From Penium margaritaceum (taxonomy: Eukaryota > Streptophyta > Zygnematophyceae > Desmidiales > Peniaceae), in assembly GCA_023375785.1 (NCBI GenBank), contig SZWC01001566.1, forward strand, positions 106,860-170,859: DNA of 64,000 nt, in the 5' to 3' direction. Under the pieces are notes generated by a model that was not told the origin of the DNA, ran no database searches, and was given only the letters and a program-made list of their open reading frames with translations. The translations under genes were made by a program, and so were the position numbers. Positions 32,977 through 47,500 of this stretch are shown one piece after another. Every line of letters begins with the position of its first letter. Position 1 is the first letter of the stretch.

Positions 32977-33485
32977 ATAGGTGGTGGGATAATCCACCGC
33001 CGGTGATCAGAGTTCAACTCCAATGACGCCCAAATGCACCAGGGCCGTAACGGAAGTAGCCAGGTGATTCCCCTTGACCAGGGTGAACCTCTCCTTGAAT
33101 TTTGGGCAAGGAAAGGCGCTCCGACGGGTCATCGTCAAAGCGTCTCCCGTTGCCTAGCGTGCAAGGCAAGGTGGACGGCTCCACCAAGAGTTACTTTGAA
33201 AGCCGTAGTAGGGGCTCTATTGCTCCGCTTTGGGCGTGCTTGGATGTGTTAGAAAGCTTAGATCACAGGCTTTAAGGATGTAGTGTAATCTCACAGTTCT
33301 AAGTAATGAAAATGTGTTTCAATTCTGTTCTACTGAATGCAACTTGTTCTGTCCACTCGCATCCATGATCCTTGTGCTCCACACTCTTCACAATTGCTGT
33401 CCATTGGCTGCCCAAAACATTGCTAGCGTGTTCCACTGAGAGCTAAGCATCCTTGAGGGTGCCTCTACACCTATTAGTGCCAATA
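32977..33485 (+). mobile_element. Cop-A/B-type LTR fragment lacking its first ~220 bp
   Basis: 509 bp colinear with the Cop-B 3' LTR from its internal GGTGGCGGGAGAATCC segment to the end (CTCTACACC...CCAATA, with CAATA for the CAACA terminus). The first ~220 bp are missing and satellite abuts the break. A truncated LTR, similar in kind to the scrap at 4,013. Confidence 0.88.
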
Positions 33486-36400
33486 ACGTAATGCCTGGTA
33501 ATGCCTAGCAATGCCTTTCAATGCCTGGCAATGCCTTGCAATACCTAGAAGTTCCTGGCAATGTCTAGGCAATGCCTGGAAATGCTTGGGCAATGCCTTG
33601 ACAATACCTAGCAATGCCTGGCAGTTCCTAGGAATGCCTGGAGAATACCTAGCAATACCTGGCAATGCCTAGCAATGCCTGGCAATGCACGGGCAATGCC
33701 TGGGCAATGCTTGGCAATGTCTGGCAATGCCTGGCAATGCCTAGCCATGCCTGGGGAATGCCTGGCAATACTTGGCAATGCCTGGCAATGCCTAACAGTG
33801 CCTAGCAATGCTTGGCAATGCCTGGCAATGCCTGGCAATGCCTAGGCAATGCATGGCAATGCCTGGCAAAAATTGGCAATGTCTCACAATACATGGAAAT
33901 GCATGGGCAATGCGTGGCAAAGCCTGGCTACGCCTGGCAATGCCTGGAATGCCTGGGCAATGCCTAGCAATGCCTGGCAATGCCTGGCATTGCCAGGGCA
34001 ATGCCTAGCAGTGCCTTGGCAATGCCTAGCAGTGCCTGGGCAATTCCTGGCAATAACTTGGCAATGCCTTGAAATGCCTCGCAATGCCTAGCAAGGCCTG
34101 GGCTATGCCTGGCAACGCTTGGACAATGCCTGGCAAAGCTTGGGCAATGCATGGCAATGCCTATCAATGCCTGGCAATGCCTGGACAATGCTTGGCAATG
34201 CTCGGACAATGCTTGGAAATGCCTGGGTAATTCCCAGCAATGCCTGGGCAAGGCCTCGCAATGCCTAGCGATGCTTGGGCAATGCCTGGCAATGCTTGGC
34301 AATGCCTCGCAATGCGTGGAAAAGCCTGGAAATGCGTGGTAATGCCTGGGCAATGCCTGGAAATGCCTAGGCAATGCTCCACAATGCTTGGAAATGCTTG
34401 GCAATGCCAACACAATGCCAAGGAATGCCATGCAATGCTTTGCAATGCTTGAGGATGCTAGGGCAATGCCCGGAAATGCCTGGGTAATTCCTCGCAATGC
34501 ATGGCAATGCCTAGGCAATGCATGGCAATGCTTTCCCAATGATATGCAATGCTTAGGAAATGCCTGGCACTGCTCGGGAAATGCCTGGGAAATGCCTAAC
34601 AATGCCTGGCAATACCAAGACAATGCCTCGCAATGCCTAGCAATGTGTGACAATGCCAGGCAATGGTTGTCAATGCCTGGGCTATGCCGCGCAAAGTCTG
34701 GCAATGCATGGGAAATACTTGGCAATGCCAGGGCAATGCCAGGAAATACTTGGACAATGCCTGGCACTGCCAGGCAATACATTGCAATGCCTGGCAACGC
34801 CTCGGCAATGTCTTGCAATGCTTGGGCAATGCCTTGCAATGCCAAGCAATGCCATGCAATGCCAAGCAATGCCAAGCAATTCGTGGGGAATGCCTAGTAA
34901 TGCCTGGCAATGGGTGGAAAACGCCTAGCAATGCCTAGCAATGCCCGGACAATGCTTGGTAATTCGTGGCAATGCCAAGCAATGCCTGGCAATGCCTTAG
35001 CAATGCCTGGCAATGCCTGGCAATGCTTGGGCAATGCCTCGGCAATGCCTGACAATCCTTGAGAAATGCTTGGCAATGCCCAGCAATGCCTTGAAATGCC
35101 TAGCAATGCCTAGGCCTTGCCTGGGTAATTCGTTAATGCCTTGAGATGCCTTGGTAATGCCTTGGCGATGCCTGGAAATGCCTAGCAATGCCTGGACAAT
35201 GCCTGGGAAATGCATGGCAATGCATTACAATGCGTAGCAATGCCAAGGGAATACCTAGCAATGCTTGGCCATGCTTGGCAATGCTTGGGTAATGCTTGGC
35301 AATGCCTAGCAATGCGTGGCAATGCCTAGGCAATGCCTTGCAATGCCTCACAATGTCTGGATACTGCCTGGCAATGCGTGCCAGTGCCTGGACAACGCCT
35401 GGTAATACCTAAAAAATGCCTGACAGTGCCTGGGCAGTGCCTAGAAATGCCTGGTCAATGCCTGGCAATGCCTGGCAGTGCATGACAATGCTTGGCAATG
35501 CCTAACAATGCCTGGAAATGCCTGGGCAATGCCTGGTAATACCTCCTAAATGCTTGACAATGCCTAGACGATGCCTGGCAATGCCTAGGGACTACCCGGC
35601 AATGCTTGGCAATTCCTGACAATACCAGTGCAATGCCACACATTGCGTTACAATGCCTGGGCAATGTCTAACAATGCCTGGGTAATGCGTGGCAATGCAT
35701 GGACAATGTCTCGCCATGCCTCACAATGCCTGGGCAATGCCTGGGCAATGCCTAACAATGCCTTGCAATAATAGGCACCGCCTGAACAATGCCTTGAAAT
35801 GTGTGGCAATGCCTGGCATTGCTTAGCAATGCCTGGCAATGCCTCAGAATGCCTTGGAAATTTCCTGGCAATGCCTGGCAATGTCTCACAGTGCCTTGGC
35901 AAGGCCTGGTAATGCCTAACAATGCCTAGGTAATGCCTGGCAATGCCTAGGCAATGCCTGGCAATGCCTAGACAATGCCTAGCAATGCCTAGCAATGTTT
36001 GGACAATGCCTTGCAATGCTTGGGCAATGCCTGGAAATGCCTGGCAATGTCTGGGCAATGCTTCCCAATGCTTAGGAATGCCTTGCAATGTCTGAGCAAT
36101 ACCTGGCAATGCCTCGCAATGCCTGGCAGTGCCTGGGCAATGCCTAGCAATGTTTGGACAATGCCTGGCAATGCTTTGTAATGCCTAGCAATGCCTGGGC
36201 AATGCCTCACAATGTCTGGACAATGCCTGGTAATGCATTGCAATGCCTGGACAATGCCAAGCACAGCCCACCAATTCCTAAGCAACGCCTGACAATGCCT
36301 AGCCATGCTTGGGTAATGTCTGGCAATGCCTCGCAATGCCGGGAAATTCCTGGATATGCCTGGAAATGCCTTGCAATGTTTGGAAATGGGTGGGCAATGT

Positions 36401-39400
36401 TTGGCAATGCTTGGCAATGCAAGGGTATAGCCTAGCAATGCCTGGAATTGCGTGGGCAATTCTTGGCAATGTATGGCAATGCCTGACAATCCCTGGCAAT
36501 GGCCAGGCAATGCCTGGCATTGCATGGCAATGCCTCGACAATGAGTGGCAATGCGTGGGCAATAACTGGCAAAGCTTGTAAATGACTTGCACTCCCTAGG
36601 CAATGCATGGAAATGCCTCGGCCATGCGTGAAAATGCCTGAAAATGCCTTGCAAAGCTTAGGCAATGCCTCGCAATGCCACGCAGTACCTCGCAAAGCCT
36701 TGGCAATGCCTGGCAATGCATGGGAATGCCTGGACAATGCGTGGCAATGCCTGGGTAATGCGTGGCTATTTTTGGCAATGCCTTGGCAATGCCTAGCAAT
36801 GCCTGGGCAATGCCTGGTCGTGCATGGACAATGGCTAACGATGCCAAGGTAATGCCTAACAATGCCTGGGCAATGTCTGGCAATGTGTGGCAATGCTTGT
36901 CAATGCTTGGGTAATGCATGGCAATCCGTGGGCAATTCCTTGGCGATGCCGGACAATGCCTGGGAAACGCCTAGCAACGCCTGGGTAATGCCCATGTTAT
37001 GCTTGAACAATGCCCCAGAATGCCTGGCAATGCCTTGCAATGCCTGGGTAATGCCTGGAAATGCACGGGTAATGCCTGGTAATGCCTGGCAATGCCTGGC
37101 AATGCCTAGACAATGCCTAGTAATGCCTAGCAATACCAGACAATGCATAGGGAATGCCTGGCAATGCCTTGCAATGCCTGGCAATTCGTGGCAATGCCTG
37201 GATAATGCTAGCCAATGACTGGCAATGCCTGGGCAATGCGTGGACAATGCCTAGCAATACTTTGAAATGCCTGGACAATGCCTGGAAATGCCTACACAAT
37301 AACGCAACGCCTGAAAATGCCTGGCAATGCTTTGGCAACGCCTGGCAATTCCTGGGCAATGCCTAGCAATGCCTGGGCAATGCCTAGTAATGCCTCGGAA
37401 TTCATGGTAGTGCCCGAGCAATGCCTGGCAATGCCTAGCAATTCCTGGGTAATGCTTGGCAATGCTTGGCAATGCATTGGCTATGCCTGGCAATAATTGG
37501 AAAGGCGTGGGCACTGCCTGGTAATGCCTGGACAATGCCTAGCAATGCCTGGCAATGCCTCGGCAATGCTTAGCAATGCCTGGCATTGCCTGGCAAAGCT
37601 TGGCCAGTGCCTAGCAGTGCCTAGCAATGCCTAGACAATGCTTGGCAATGGCTGGCAATGCCTGGCAATGCTTGGGAATGCCTGGCAATACCGATCAATG
37701 CGTGGCAATGCCTGGGCAATGTGTGACAGTTCTCGGGCAATGCCAGGCAATGCCGGGCAATACCTTGGCAATGCCTAGCTATCCCTAGGCAACGCCTGGC
37801 AATGCCTGGGCAATGCCTAGTAATGCCTCGCAATGCCTGGCAGTTCCTAGGCAATGCTTGGTAATGCCTAGCAATGCCTGGGTAATGCCTGGCGATGTTT
37901 GGTAATGCTTGGCAATGCATGGGCAATGCCTGGCAATGCCTGGAAATAATGGGAAATGCCTGGGCAATGCCCGGCAATACCTGGGCAATGCCTCGCAATG
38001 CCTGGCAATGCCTCGCAGCGCCTGGCCAATGCCCAGCAATGCCTATCAGTGCCTAGACAATGCTTGGCAATGGCTGGCAATGGCTGGCAATGCGTGGCAA
38101 TGCCTAAGGATGCCTGGCAATGCCTGGCAGTGCTTGTCAATGCCTGGTCATGCCTGGGAAATGCTCGGCAATGCCTAGACAATGCCTGGCCATGCCTGGG
38201 TAATGCCTGGCAATGCCTGGACAATGCCTGGTAATGCCTGGCAATGCCTCAAAATGCCTTGGCAATGCTTGGCAATGCCTGGAAATGGCTGGGCAATGCC
38301 GGGCAATACCTGGCAAAGCCTGGGTAATGCTTGGCAATGCTTGACAATGCCTAGGTAATGTGTTGCAATGCCTTGCAATGCTTGTCAATGCATGATAATT
38401 CCCGGTAATGCCTGGAAAATGCCTGGAAATCACTCGGCAATGCCTTGCAGTACCCGGGTAATGCTTGGCAATGCCTGGGCAATGGATGAAATTCCTGACA
38501 ATGCCTGGCAATGCCTGGCAATACCCAGCAATGCCTGGCAATGCCTGGCAATGCTTGGGAAACGCATGGAAATGCGTGGCGATGCCTGGGCAATGCTTGG
38601 CAATGCGTGGAAATGCCTGGCCATGCCTAGCAATGCCTGGGGAATGCCTAGCAATGCCTCAAAATCCATGGACAATACCTGGAAATGCGTGGTAATGCCT
38701 GAGAAATGCTTGCCAATGCCTGGCAATGCTTGGCAATGCCTCGGAAATGCCTAGCAATGCCTAGCAATGCCTTGGCAATGCCATGCTAGGCATTGCCTGG
38801 CATTGCCTGGACAATGCCTCGAAATGGCTCGCAAAGCCTAGGTATACCTAGACAATGCTTGGGCGATGCCAAGCGATGCCTCGCAATGCCTCATTGTGTT
38901 TGGGCAATGTCTGGCACTACTTGGGCAATGCCTAGCAATGCCTTGCAAGGCAAAGCAATACATAGGCAATGCCTGGGCAAATCGTTAATGCCTGGCAATG
39001 CCTTGGCCATGCCTTTCAATGCCTTAGCAATGCTTTACAATGCATGGGAAATGCCTAACAATGCCTAGGAATGCCTTGCAATGCCTTGGCAATGCCCGAC
39101 AATGCCTAGCAATGCCTGACAATGTTTGGGAAATGCTTGGGGTCCTTGACAATACCTCGGCAATGCCTGGTAATGCATGGACACTTCCTGGCAATGCCTG
39201 ACAATGCGTGGGTAGTGCTTGGCAATGCCTCAAAAATGCCCGACAATGCCTTGGCGATGCCTAGCATTGCCTGGATCTTGTCTGGCAATGCCTCACAATG
39301 CTTGGAAATGCCTCGGCAATGCCTAGCAATGCCTTGCAACGCTTGGCAATGCTTAGCAATGCCTGGAAACGCTTGGCAATGCCTAGGCAATGCCAGGCAA

Positions 39401-42400
39401 TGCTTGGCAATGCCTGCACAATGTCTGGTAATGCTTGGCAATGCTTGGGCAATGCCCGGCAATGCCTGTCAATGCCTCACAATACCTGGGCAATGCTTCA
39501 CAATGCCTAGCAATGCATGGACAATGCCTGGCAATGCCTTGCAATGCCTGGACAATGCCTGGCATTGCCAGGGATGCCTGGTCCATACCTGGGTAATGCC
39601 TGACAATGCCTTAGAAATTCCTAGCAATGCCCGGGCAATGCATGGGCAATGCCTGGCAATGCTTGGGTAATGCCAAGCAATGCCTGGACAATGCCTTGCA
39701 ATGCCTGGGCAATGCCTGGGAATACCGAGCTGGCAATGCCTCGCAATTCCTAGACAATGCCTCGTAATGCCTAGCAATAATTAGCAATGCCTGGCAATGC
39801 TTGGGCAATGCCTCGCAATGCCTGGCAAAGCCTGGAACTGCCTGGACAATTCCTAGCAATGCCTTGCAACACCTAGCAGTGCCTGGACAATGCCTGGCAA
39901 TGCCTAGCGATGACTGGGCAATGCGTGGCAATGCCTGGGAATGCCTAGGTAACGCCTGGCAATGCCTCGGCAATGCCTGGCAATGCCTGGACAATGATTG
40001 GCAATGCCTAGCAATGCCTGACAATGCATGGACAATGCCGGGCAATGCCTTGCAATGCGTGGAAATGCTTTGGAAATGCCTAGCAATGCCTCGCAATGCC
40101 TGACAATGCCTAGGCAATGCCTGGTAACAGCTAGGCAATGCCTGGAAATGCCTGGTAATAGCTAGGCAATGCCTAGAAATGCCTGGCAATGCCCAGGCAA
40201 TGCCTGGGAAATTCTTGTCAATTTCTGGGCAATGCCTGAAAATGCCTAGCAATGCCTATCAGTGCCTGGCAATGCCTGAGCAATGTGTCGCAATGACTTG
40301 CAATACTTTGCCAATGCATGGCAATGCCTGGTTAATGACTGGCAATGCCTGAGCAATGCATGGCAATGACGAGGCAACGCCTGGCAATGCCTCGGCAATG
40401 CCTAGCAATGTCTGGCAATGCGTGGTAGTACGTGGGCAATGCCTGGCAAACCTTGGATAGTGCTTGGCAATTCCTGGCAATGCCTGGGCAATGCTTGGCA
40501 ATGCCTGGCCAAAATTGGCAATGCCTGCACAATGCGTGGCAATGACTGGACAATGCCTGGGCAATGCTTAGCAATGCGTGGCAATTTCTAGCAGTTCTTG
40601 GGCAATGCGTGGCAATGCCTATTAATACCTGGCAATGTCTAGGCAATGCCTAGCAATGCTTGGGCAATGCCTGGCAATACCTGGGCAATGCTTGGCCTTG
40701 CCTGGAAATGCCAGGGCAATGCCTGCCAATAACTGGCAATGCCTGGGCAATGCGTGGCAATGCTTGGAAATGCCTGGGCAATGCCAGGCAATGCCTAGAA
40801 AATTCTTGGCAATGCTTCGTAAGGCTAGGGCAATGCCTGGCAATGCCTCCCTATGCCTGAGCAATGCCTGGAAATGCGTAGCAATGTATGGGTATTGCCC
40901 AGCAATACGTGGCAATGCGAGGGCAATGCGAGGGAAATGGGTGGCAATGGCTAGGCAATGCCACGCAATGCCTTGGCAATGCCTAGCAATGCTTGAGAAA
41001 TGCCTGGCAATGCCGGGAAATTCTTGGGCAATGCATGGGCAATGCCTAGAAATGCATGGAAATGCCTGGCAATGCTTGTCAATGCATTTGCAATGTCTCG
41101 CAATGCTCGTACAATGCCTAGCAATGCCTGGCAATGCCTGCCAATAATGGCAATGCCCAGCCAATGCCTGGCAATGCCTGGGCAATGCCTGGAAATGCCC
41201 GGAAATGCCTCGGCAATGCTTAGCAATGCCTGGCACCGCTTGGCAATGCCTAGCAATGCCTAAACAATGCCTGGCACAAATTGGCAATGCCTGGGTAATG
41301 CCTCACAATGCCTTGGCAATGCCTAGCAATGCCTGGCAATTCCTGGCAGTGCTTAGGCAATGCGTGGCAATGCCTAGCAATGCCTGGCAATGCCTGGAAA
41401 TGCGTAGGAAATGCCTAACAATGCCCAGACAATGCTTGGCAATGCTTGGACAATGCGTAGCAATGCCTGGAAAATGACTCGCAATGCCAGGCAATGCCTG
41501 GGCAATACTTGTACAATGCCTAGGCAATGCCAGGCAATGCGTGGGTAATGCTTGGCAATGCTTCATAAGGCTAGGGCAATGCCTGGCAATGCCTCGCAAC
41601 ACATGGGCAATGCCTTGCAATGCCTGGCAATGCTTGATAATGCCTGGGTAATGTCTTGCAATGCCTAGCAATGTCTAGGTAATGCCCAGCAATGCGTGGC
41701 AATGCCACGGCAATACATGGCAATGCCTAGGCAATGCCATGGAATGCATGGACAATACCTGGCAATGCCTGGGAAATGCTTTAGCAATGCGTGGCAATGC
41801 CTGGCAATGCTTGTCAATGCATGGACAACGTCTAGCAATGCCTGGGCAATGCCTCGTATTCCCTGGGTAATGCCTGGCAATACTTGGGCAATGCCTGGGC
41901 AATGCCTAACAATACCTAGCAACGCTTGGTATTGCAATGCCAAACAATGCTTAAGTAATGTTTGGCAATTCCTGGCAATGCGTGGCAACGACTGGGCAAT
42001 ACTTTGCAAAGCCTCAAAATCACTGGCAATGCCTAGGCAATGCATGGCAATGGTTGGGCAATGCGTGGCAATACCTAACAATGCCTCACAATGTCTGGCA
42101 ATACCTCGCAGTGCTTGGCAATGCCTGGCAATGCCTGGGCAATGCGTGGTAATGCCTGGGCCATGCCTAGCTATTCTTGGCAATGCTTGGGCGCTGCCTA
42201 GCAATGCCTGGCAATGCCTAGCAATGCCTAGGCCATGCCTAGCATTTCCTAGGCAATGCCTAGCAATGCCTCGGAAATGCCTGGGCAATGCTTGGCAATG
42301 CCTGGACAATGCGTGGCGATGCCTACGCAATGCACGACAATGCCTGGGATGTGCCTGGCAATGCCCGGCAATGCTTGGCAATGCCTGGCAATACCTGGGC

Positions 42401-44559
42401 AATGCCTTGGCAATGCCTCACAATGCCTAGGAAATGCCTTGCAATGCCTAGGCAAAGTCTAGGCAATGTCTGGACAACGCCTAGCTAAGCCTGGCAATGC
42501 CTAGAAATACCTGGAAAGGTATGGCAATGCCTAGCCAATGCTTGGCAATGATTGGGTAATGCCTGGAAAAGACTTCCAATTTCTACCAATGCCAGGGCAA
42601 TGCTTACCAATGCCTCGACAATGCCTGGCAATGGCTGACAATGATTGGGCAATGCCTGGCAATGCCTGTCAATGCCTAGCAATGCCTGGGCAATGTGTGG
42701 CAATACTTGACAATGCCTAGTAATGCCTAGGCAATGCCTGGCCAAGCTTCACAGTGCCTGGGATGCTTTGGCAATGCCTGGTAATGCCTGGCAATGCTTC
42801 GCAATGTTTGGCAATGCCTAGGCAATGCCTTGCAATGCCTGGCAATACCTGGCAGTGCCCGAGCAATGCCTGGCAATGCATGGGTAATGCCTGGCGATGC
42901 TTGGCAATGCCTGGGCAATGCCTGGTAATGCCTTGCCAATGCTTGGCAATGGCTGGCAATGCCTGGAAATGCCTGGGCAATGCCTGGCAATATCTGGACA
43001 ATGCCTGGCAATGCTTCAAAAATTCCCGGAAATGCTTGTCAATGCCTGGTAATGCCTGGTCAATGCCTGGCAATGCCCGGCAATGACTGGGCAATGCCTG
43101 ACAATGCATGCGCAATGCCTGGCAATGCCTGTGCAATGCTTGGCAATTCCTAGAAATGCCTGGGCAATGCCTGGCAATGCCTGGGAACTGCTTTACAATG
43201 CTTGGTAAGGCTGGGGTTATGCCTGGAAATGCCTAGCAATGCCTGGGCAATGCCTGGTAATGCTTGAAAATCCCTGGGTAATGCATCTCAATGCCTAATA
43301 ATGGTTGTCAATGCATGGGCAAAGCCCGGCAATGCCCGCGCAATGTGTGGAAATTCCTGGGCAATGCTTGGCAGCACCTCGGCAATGCCTGGCAATGCCT
43401 AACAATGCTTGGTCATTCCTAGGAATGCCTCGCAATAACTGGCAATTCCTGACAATGCCTCTGCAACACCTTGCAATGCCTAGCAATGCCTAGGCAATGC
43501 TTGACAATGCCTGGAAATGCCTGGCAATGCCTATAATTCCTGGGGATTGCCTAGTAATGCCTTGAAATGCATGGGCAATACGTGGTAATGCTTGGCAATG
43601 CCTGGCAATGCCTAGGCAATTCTTGGCAATGACTTGGCAATGAATAGCATTGCCTGGAAATTCCTGCTAATGGCTGGTAAAGCCTGGGCATGCCTGGGCA
43701 ATACTTGGAACATCCTTGGCAATGTCTGAGCAATGTGTGGCAATGCTTTGGCAATGCTTTGGCAATGCCTATCAATGCTTGGCAATGCCTGGTAATGCCT
43801 AGGAAATGCTTGGGCAATTCATTTATGCCTGGCAATGCCTAGGAAATGCCTAGCAATGCCTGGCAATGCCTAAGCAATGCCTGGGCAATGCCTGGCAATG
43901 CCTTGGGAATGCCTGGGCAATACCTGGCAATGCCTGGGCAATGATTGGCATCCTTGGCAATGCCTGGGCAATGCTTGGCAATGCCTCGGCACTGCATGGA
44001 AATGCCTGGCAATGCCTCCGAAATGCCTGGAAACGCCTCTGCAATGCCTGGCAATTCCTGTGCAATGCCTGGCAATGCCTGGGCAATGCCGGGAAATGTT
44101 GCCTGGCAATGCCTGGTAATGCCTGGGCAATGCCTGGGCAATGCTTGGCAATGCCTAGCAATAATTGGCAATGCCTAGGCAATGTAGGGCAATGCATGGC
44201 AATGCCTGGAAATAAACCGGCAATGCCTAGCGATGCCTTGCATCGCCTCGCAGTGCTTGGGCAATGCCTGGCAATGCATAGCAATGCCTGGGCAATGCCT
44301 CGCAACGCCAAACAATGCCTGGGCAATATTTCGTAATGCCTGGAAAATGCCTGGCAATGCTCGGCAATGCTTGGGCAAAGCCTGGAAATGCCTAGGCAAT
44401 GCCTTGCAATGCCTAGGCAATGCCTTGCAATCCCTCGAAATGCATGGGAAACATCTGGCAATGCCTTGCAATGCCTGGCAATTCCTGGCAATGCTTTGGC
44501 AATGCCTAAAAATGCTTGGCAATGCCTAGCAATGCCTGGGCAAAGGCTGGCAATACCTA

Positions 44560-47500
44560 GACAATGCCTGGCATTGCCAGGCATGCCTGGTCCATGCCCA
44601 GGCAATGCCTGGCATTGCTTGGGAAACGCCTAGCAATGCTTGGGCAATGCATTGGCAATGCCTGGCAGTGCCTGGGTAATGCCTGGCAATGCCTAGGCAA
44701 TGTGCGGAAATGCCTGGGAAATGCCCGGAAATGCCAGGCTGACAATGCCTAGTAATGCGTGGGCAATGCTTGGTAATGCCTGGGCAAAGCCTAGCAATGC
44801 ATGGCAAAAATTAGCAATGCCTGGCGATGCTTGGGAAATGTCTGGCAATGCCTGGAAATGCTTGGACAATGCCTAGCAATGCCTCACAACGCCTGGCAGT
44901 GCCTGGGCAATGCCTCGCAATGCCTAACAATGCCTGGGCAAGGCCAGGCAACACCGCAATGCCTGGCAATGCCAGGCAATGCCTGGACAATTCTTGGCAA
45001 TGCTTGGGCAATGCCAGGCAATGCCTGTCAATGCCTAGCAATGCCTAGGCAAGTCCTCGCAATACCTGGCAATGCATGGACAATGCCTGGAAATGCCTTG
45101 CAATGTCTAGCAATGTCTAGCAATGCTTTGGCAATGCCTGGCTATGCCTCGCAATGCCTCACAATGCCTCGCAATGCCTGGAAACACCTAGGAAATGCCT
45201 GGCAACGCCTAGCAATGCCTCACTCTGCCTGGATAATGCCTAGCAACGCCTATTAATGCCTGGGAAATGCCTGGCAATGCCTCGAAATGCTTGGCCAATG
45301 CCTGGTAATGCTTGGCAATGCCTGGGCAATTCCTAGCAATTCCTAGCCATGCCTAGCAATGCCTGGCAATACCTCGCAATGCCTGGGCAATGCGTGGCAA
45401 TGCCTGGCAATGCTTTTGGAAATGCATGATAGTGCCTGGGCAATGCCTGGCAATGCCAAGCAATGCCTAGATAATGCCTGGCAATGCCCGGCAATGCCTG
45501 GCAATGCCTGGAAATGCCTAGAAGTAATTGGCAATGCGTGGGCAATGCCTGTCCATGCCTGGGCAATGCTTTGCAATGCCTGGCAATGCCTGGCAGTGCT
45601 TGGGCAATGCGTGGCAATGCTCAGCAATGCATGGGCAATGCTTGGCAATGCCTGGCAATGCGTGGGCAATGCCTGGCAATGCCTGTCAATACCTGGCAAT
45701 GCTTGGGCAATGCCTCGCAATGCCTTGCAATGCCTAGACAATGCCTCGCAATTCCTTGAAATGCTTGGCAATGTCTGGCAATGCCTAAAAATGCCCGGGC
45801 AATGTCTGGTAGTGCATGGGCAATGCTTCGCAATGCTTGGTAAGGCAACGGCAATTCCTCGCAATGCCTTGCAATGCGTGGGCAATGTCCCACAATGCCT
45901 TGCAATGCCTAAAAATGCCTGGGTAATGCGTGGCAATGCCTAGTAATGTCTTGGTAATGCCCAGCAATGCCTGGCAATGCCTAGGCAATGCTTGGGCAAT
46001 GTCTGGCAATACGTGGAAATTCTTGGGCAATGCGTGGTAATGCCTGGAAATGCTTGTCAATGCATGGGCAATGCCTTGCAATGCTCGGGCAATCCCAGGC
46101 AATCCTTGGGCAATGCTTGGGAATACTTGTGCAATGCCTAGCAATACCTAGGCAATTCCTAACAATGCCTAGCAATACCTGATAATGCCTGGCAATATCT
46201 GAAAATGCCTGGCAATGCTTGGACAACGCCTCCAATGCATGTCAATGCCACGCAATGCCTAGGCAATGCCTTGCAATGTGTGGCAATGCCTGGCAATGCT
46301 ATGGCAATGCCTGGCAATGCTTGGCAATGCCTAGCAATACGTGGGCAACGCCTGGCAATACCTAGACAATGCCTGGCATTGCCAGGCATGGCTGGTCCAT
46401 GCCTAGGCATTGCCTGTGAAACGCCTAGCAATGCTTTGGCAATGCATAGGCAATTCCTGGCAATGCCTGGTTAAAGCCTAGCAATGCCTGGGCAATGCCT
46501 GGAAATGCCTGGGAAATGCCCGGAAATGCCGGGTTGACAATGCCCAAGAATGCGTGAGCAATGCCTAGAAATGCCTGGGCAATGCCTGGCAATGATTAGC
46601 AATGCCTGGCAATGCCTTGGCAATGCCTGACAATGCCTGGCAATGCCTACAAATGCTTGGGCAATGCCTAGGAATGCCTCGCAAAGCCTGGTTGTGCCTG
46701 GGCAATGCGTGGCAATGCTTAACAATGCCTGGGCAATGGCACGCAATGCCTGGCAATGCCTGGACAATGCGAGGCAATGCCTGGCAATGCCTGGACAATG
46801 CTTGGCAATGCTTGGGCAATGCCTGGCAATGCCTGTCAATGATTGTCAATGCCTGTCAATGCTTGGCAAAGCCTCGCAATTCCTTGCAATGCCTGGGAAT
46901 GCCTAGAAATGCTTAGGCAATGCCGGGCTATGCCTTACAATGCCTAGGAAATGCCTTGCAATGCCGGACAATGCCTATCAATGCCTGGCAATGCCTCACA
47001 GTGCCTCGGCAATGCCTAGCAACGCTTGGTAATGCCTGGGCAATGCCTGGCCAATACCTGGCAATGGTTGGCAATGCCTGGGAAATTCCTGGCAATTCCT
47101 AGTCATGCCTGGCAATGCCTAGTAATGCGTGGCAATGCTCGACAATGCTTGGACAATGCGTAGCAATGCCTGGCAATGCCTGGGCAATGCCTGGGCAATG
47201 CCTGGGCAATGCCTGGCAATGCCGAGGCAATGCATGGCAATGCCTAGGCAACGCCTAGCAATGCCTGGCAATGCATCGTAGTGCCTTTGCAATGCGTGGC
47301 AATGCCAGGCAATGTCTAGATAATTCCTGGCAATGCCTGGCAATGCCTGGCAATGCCTGGAAATAATTGGCAATGCCTGTCAATGCCTGGGCAATGCCTG
47401 GCATTGCTTGGGCAATGCGTGGCAATGCCTAGCAATGCCTCGGCAATGCTTGGCAATGCCTGGAAATGCTTGGCAATGCGTGGGTAATGCCTAGAAATGC

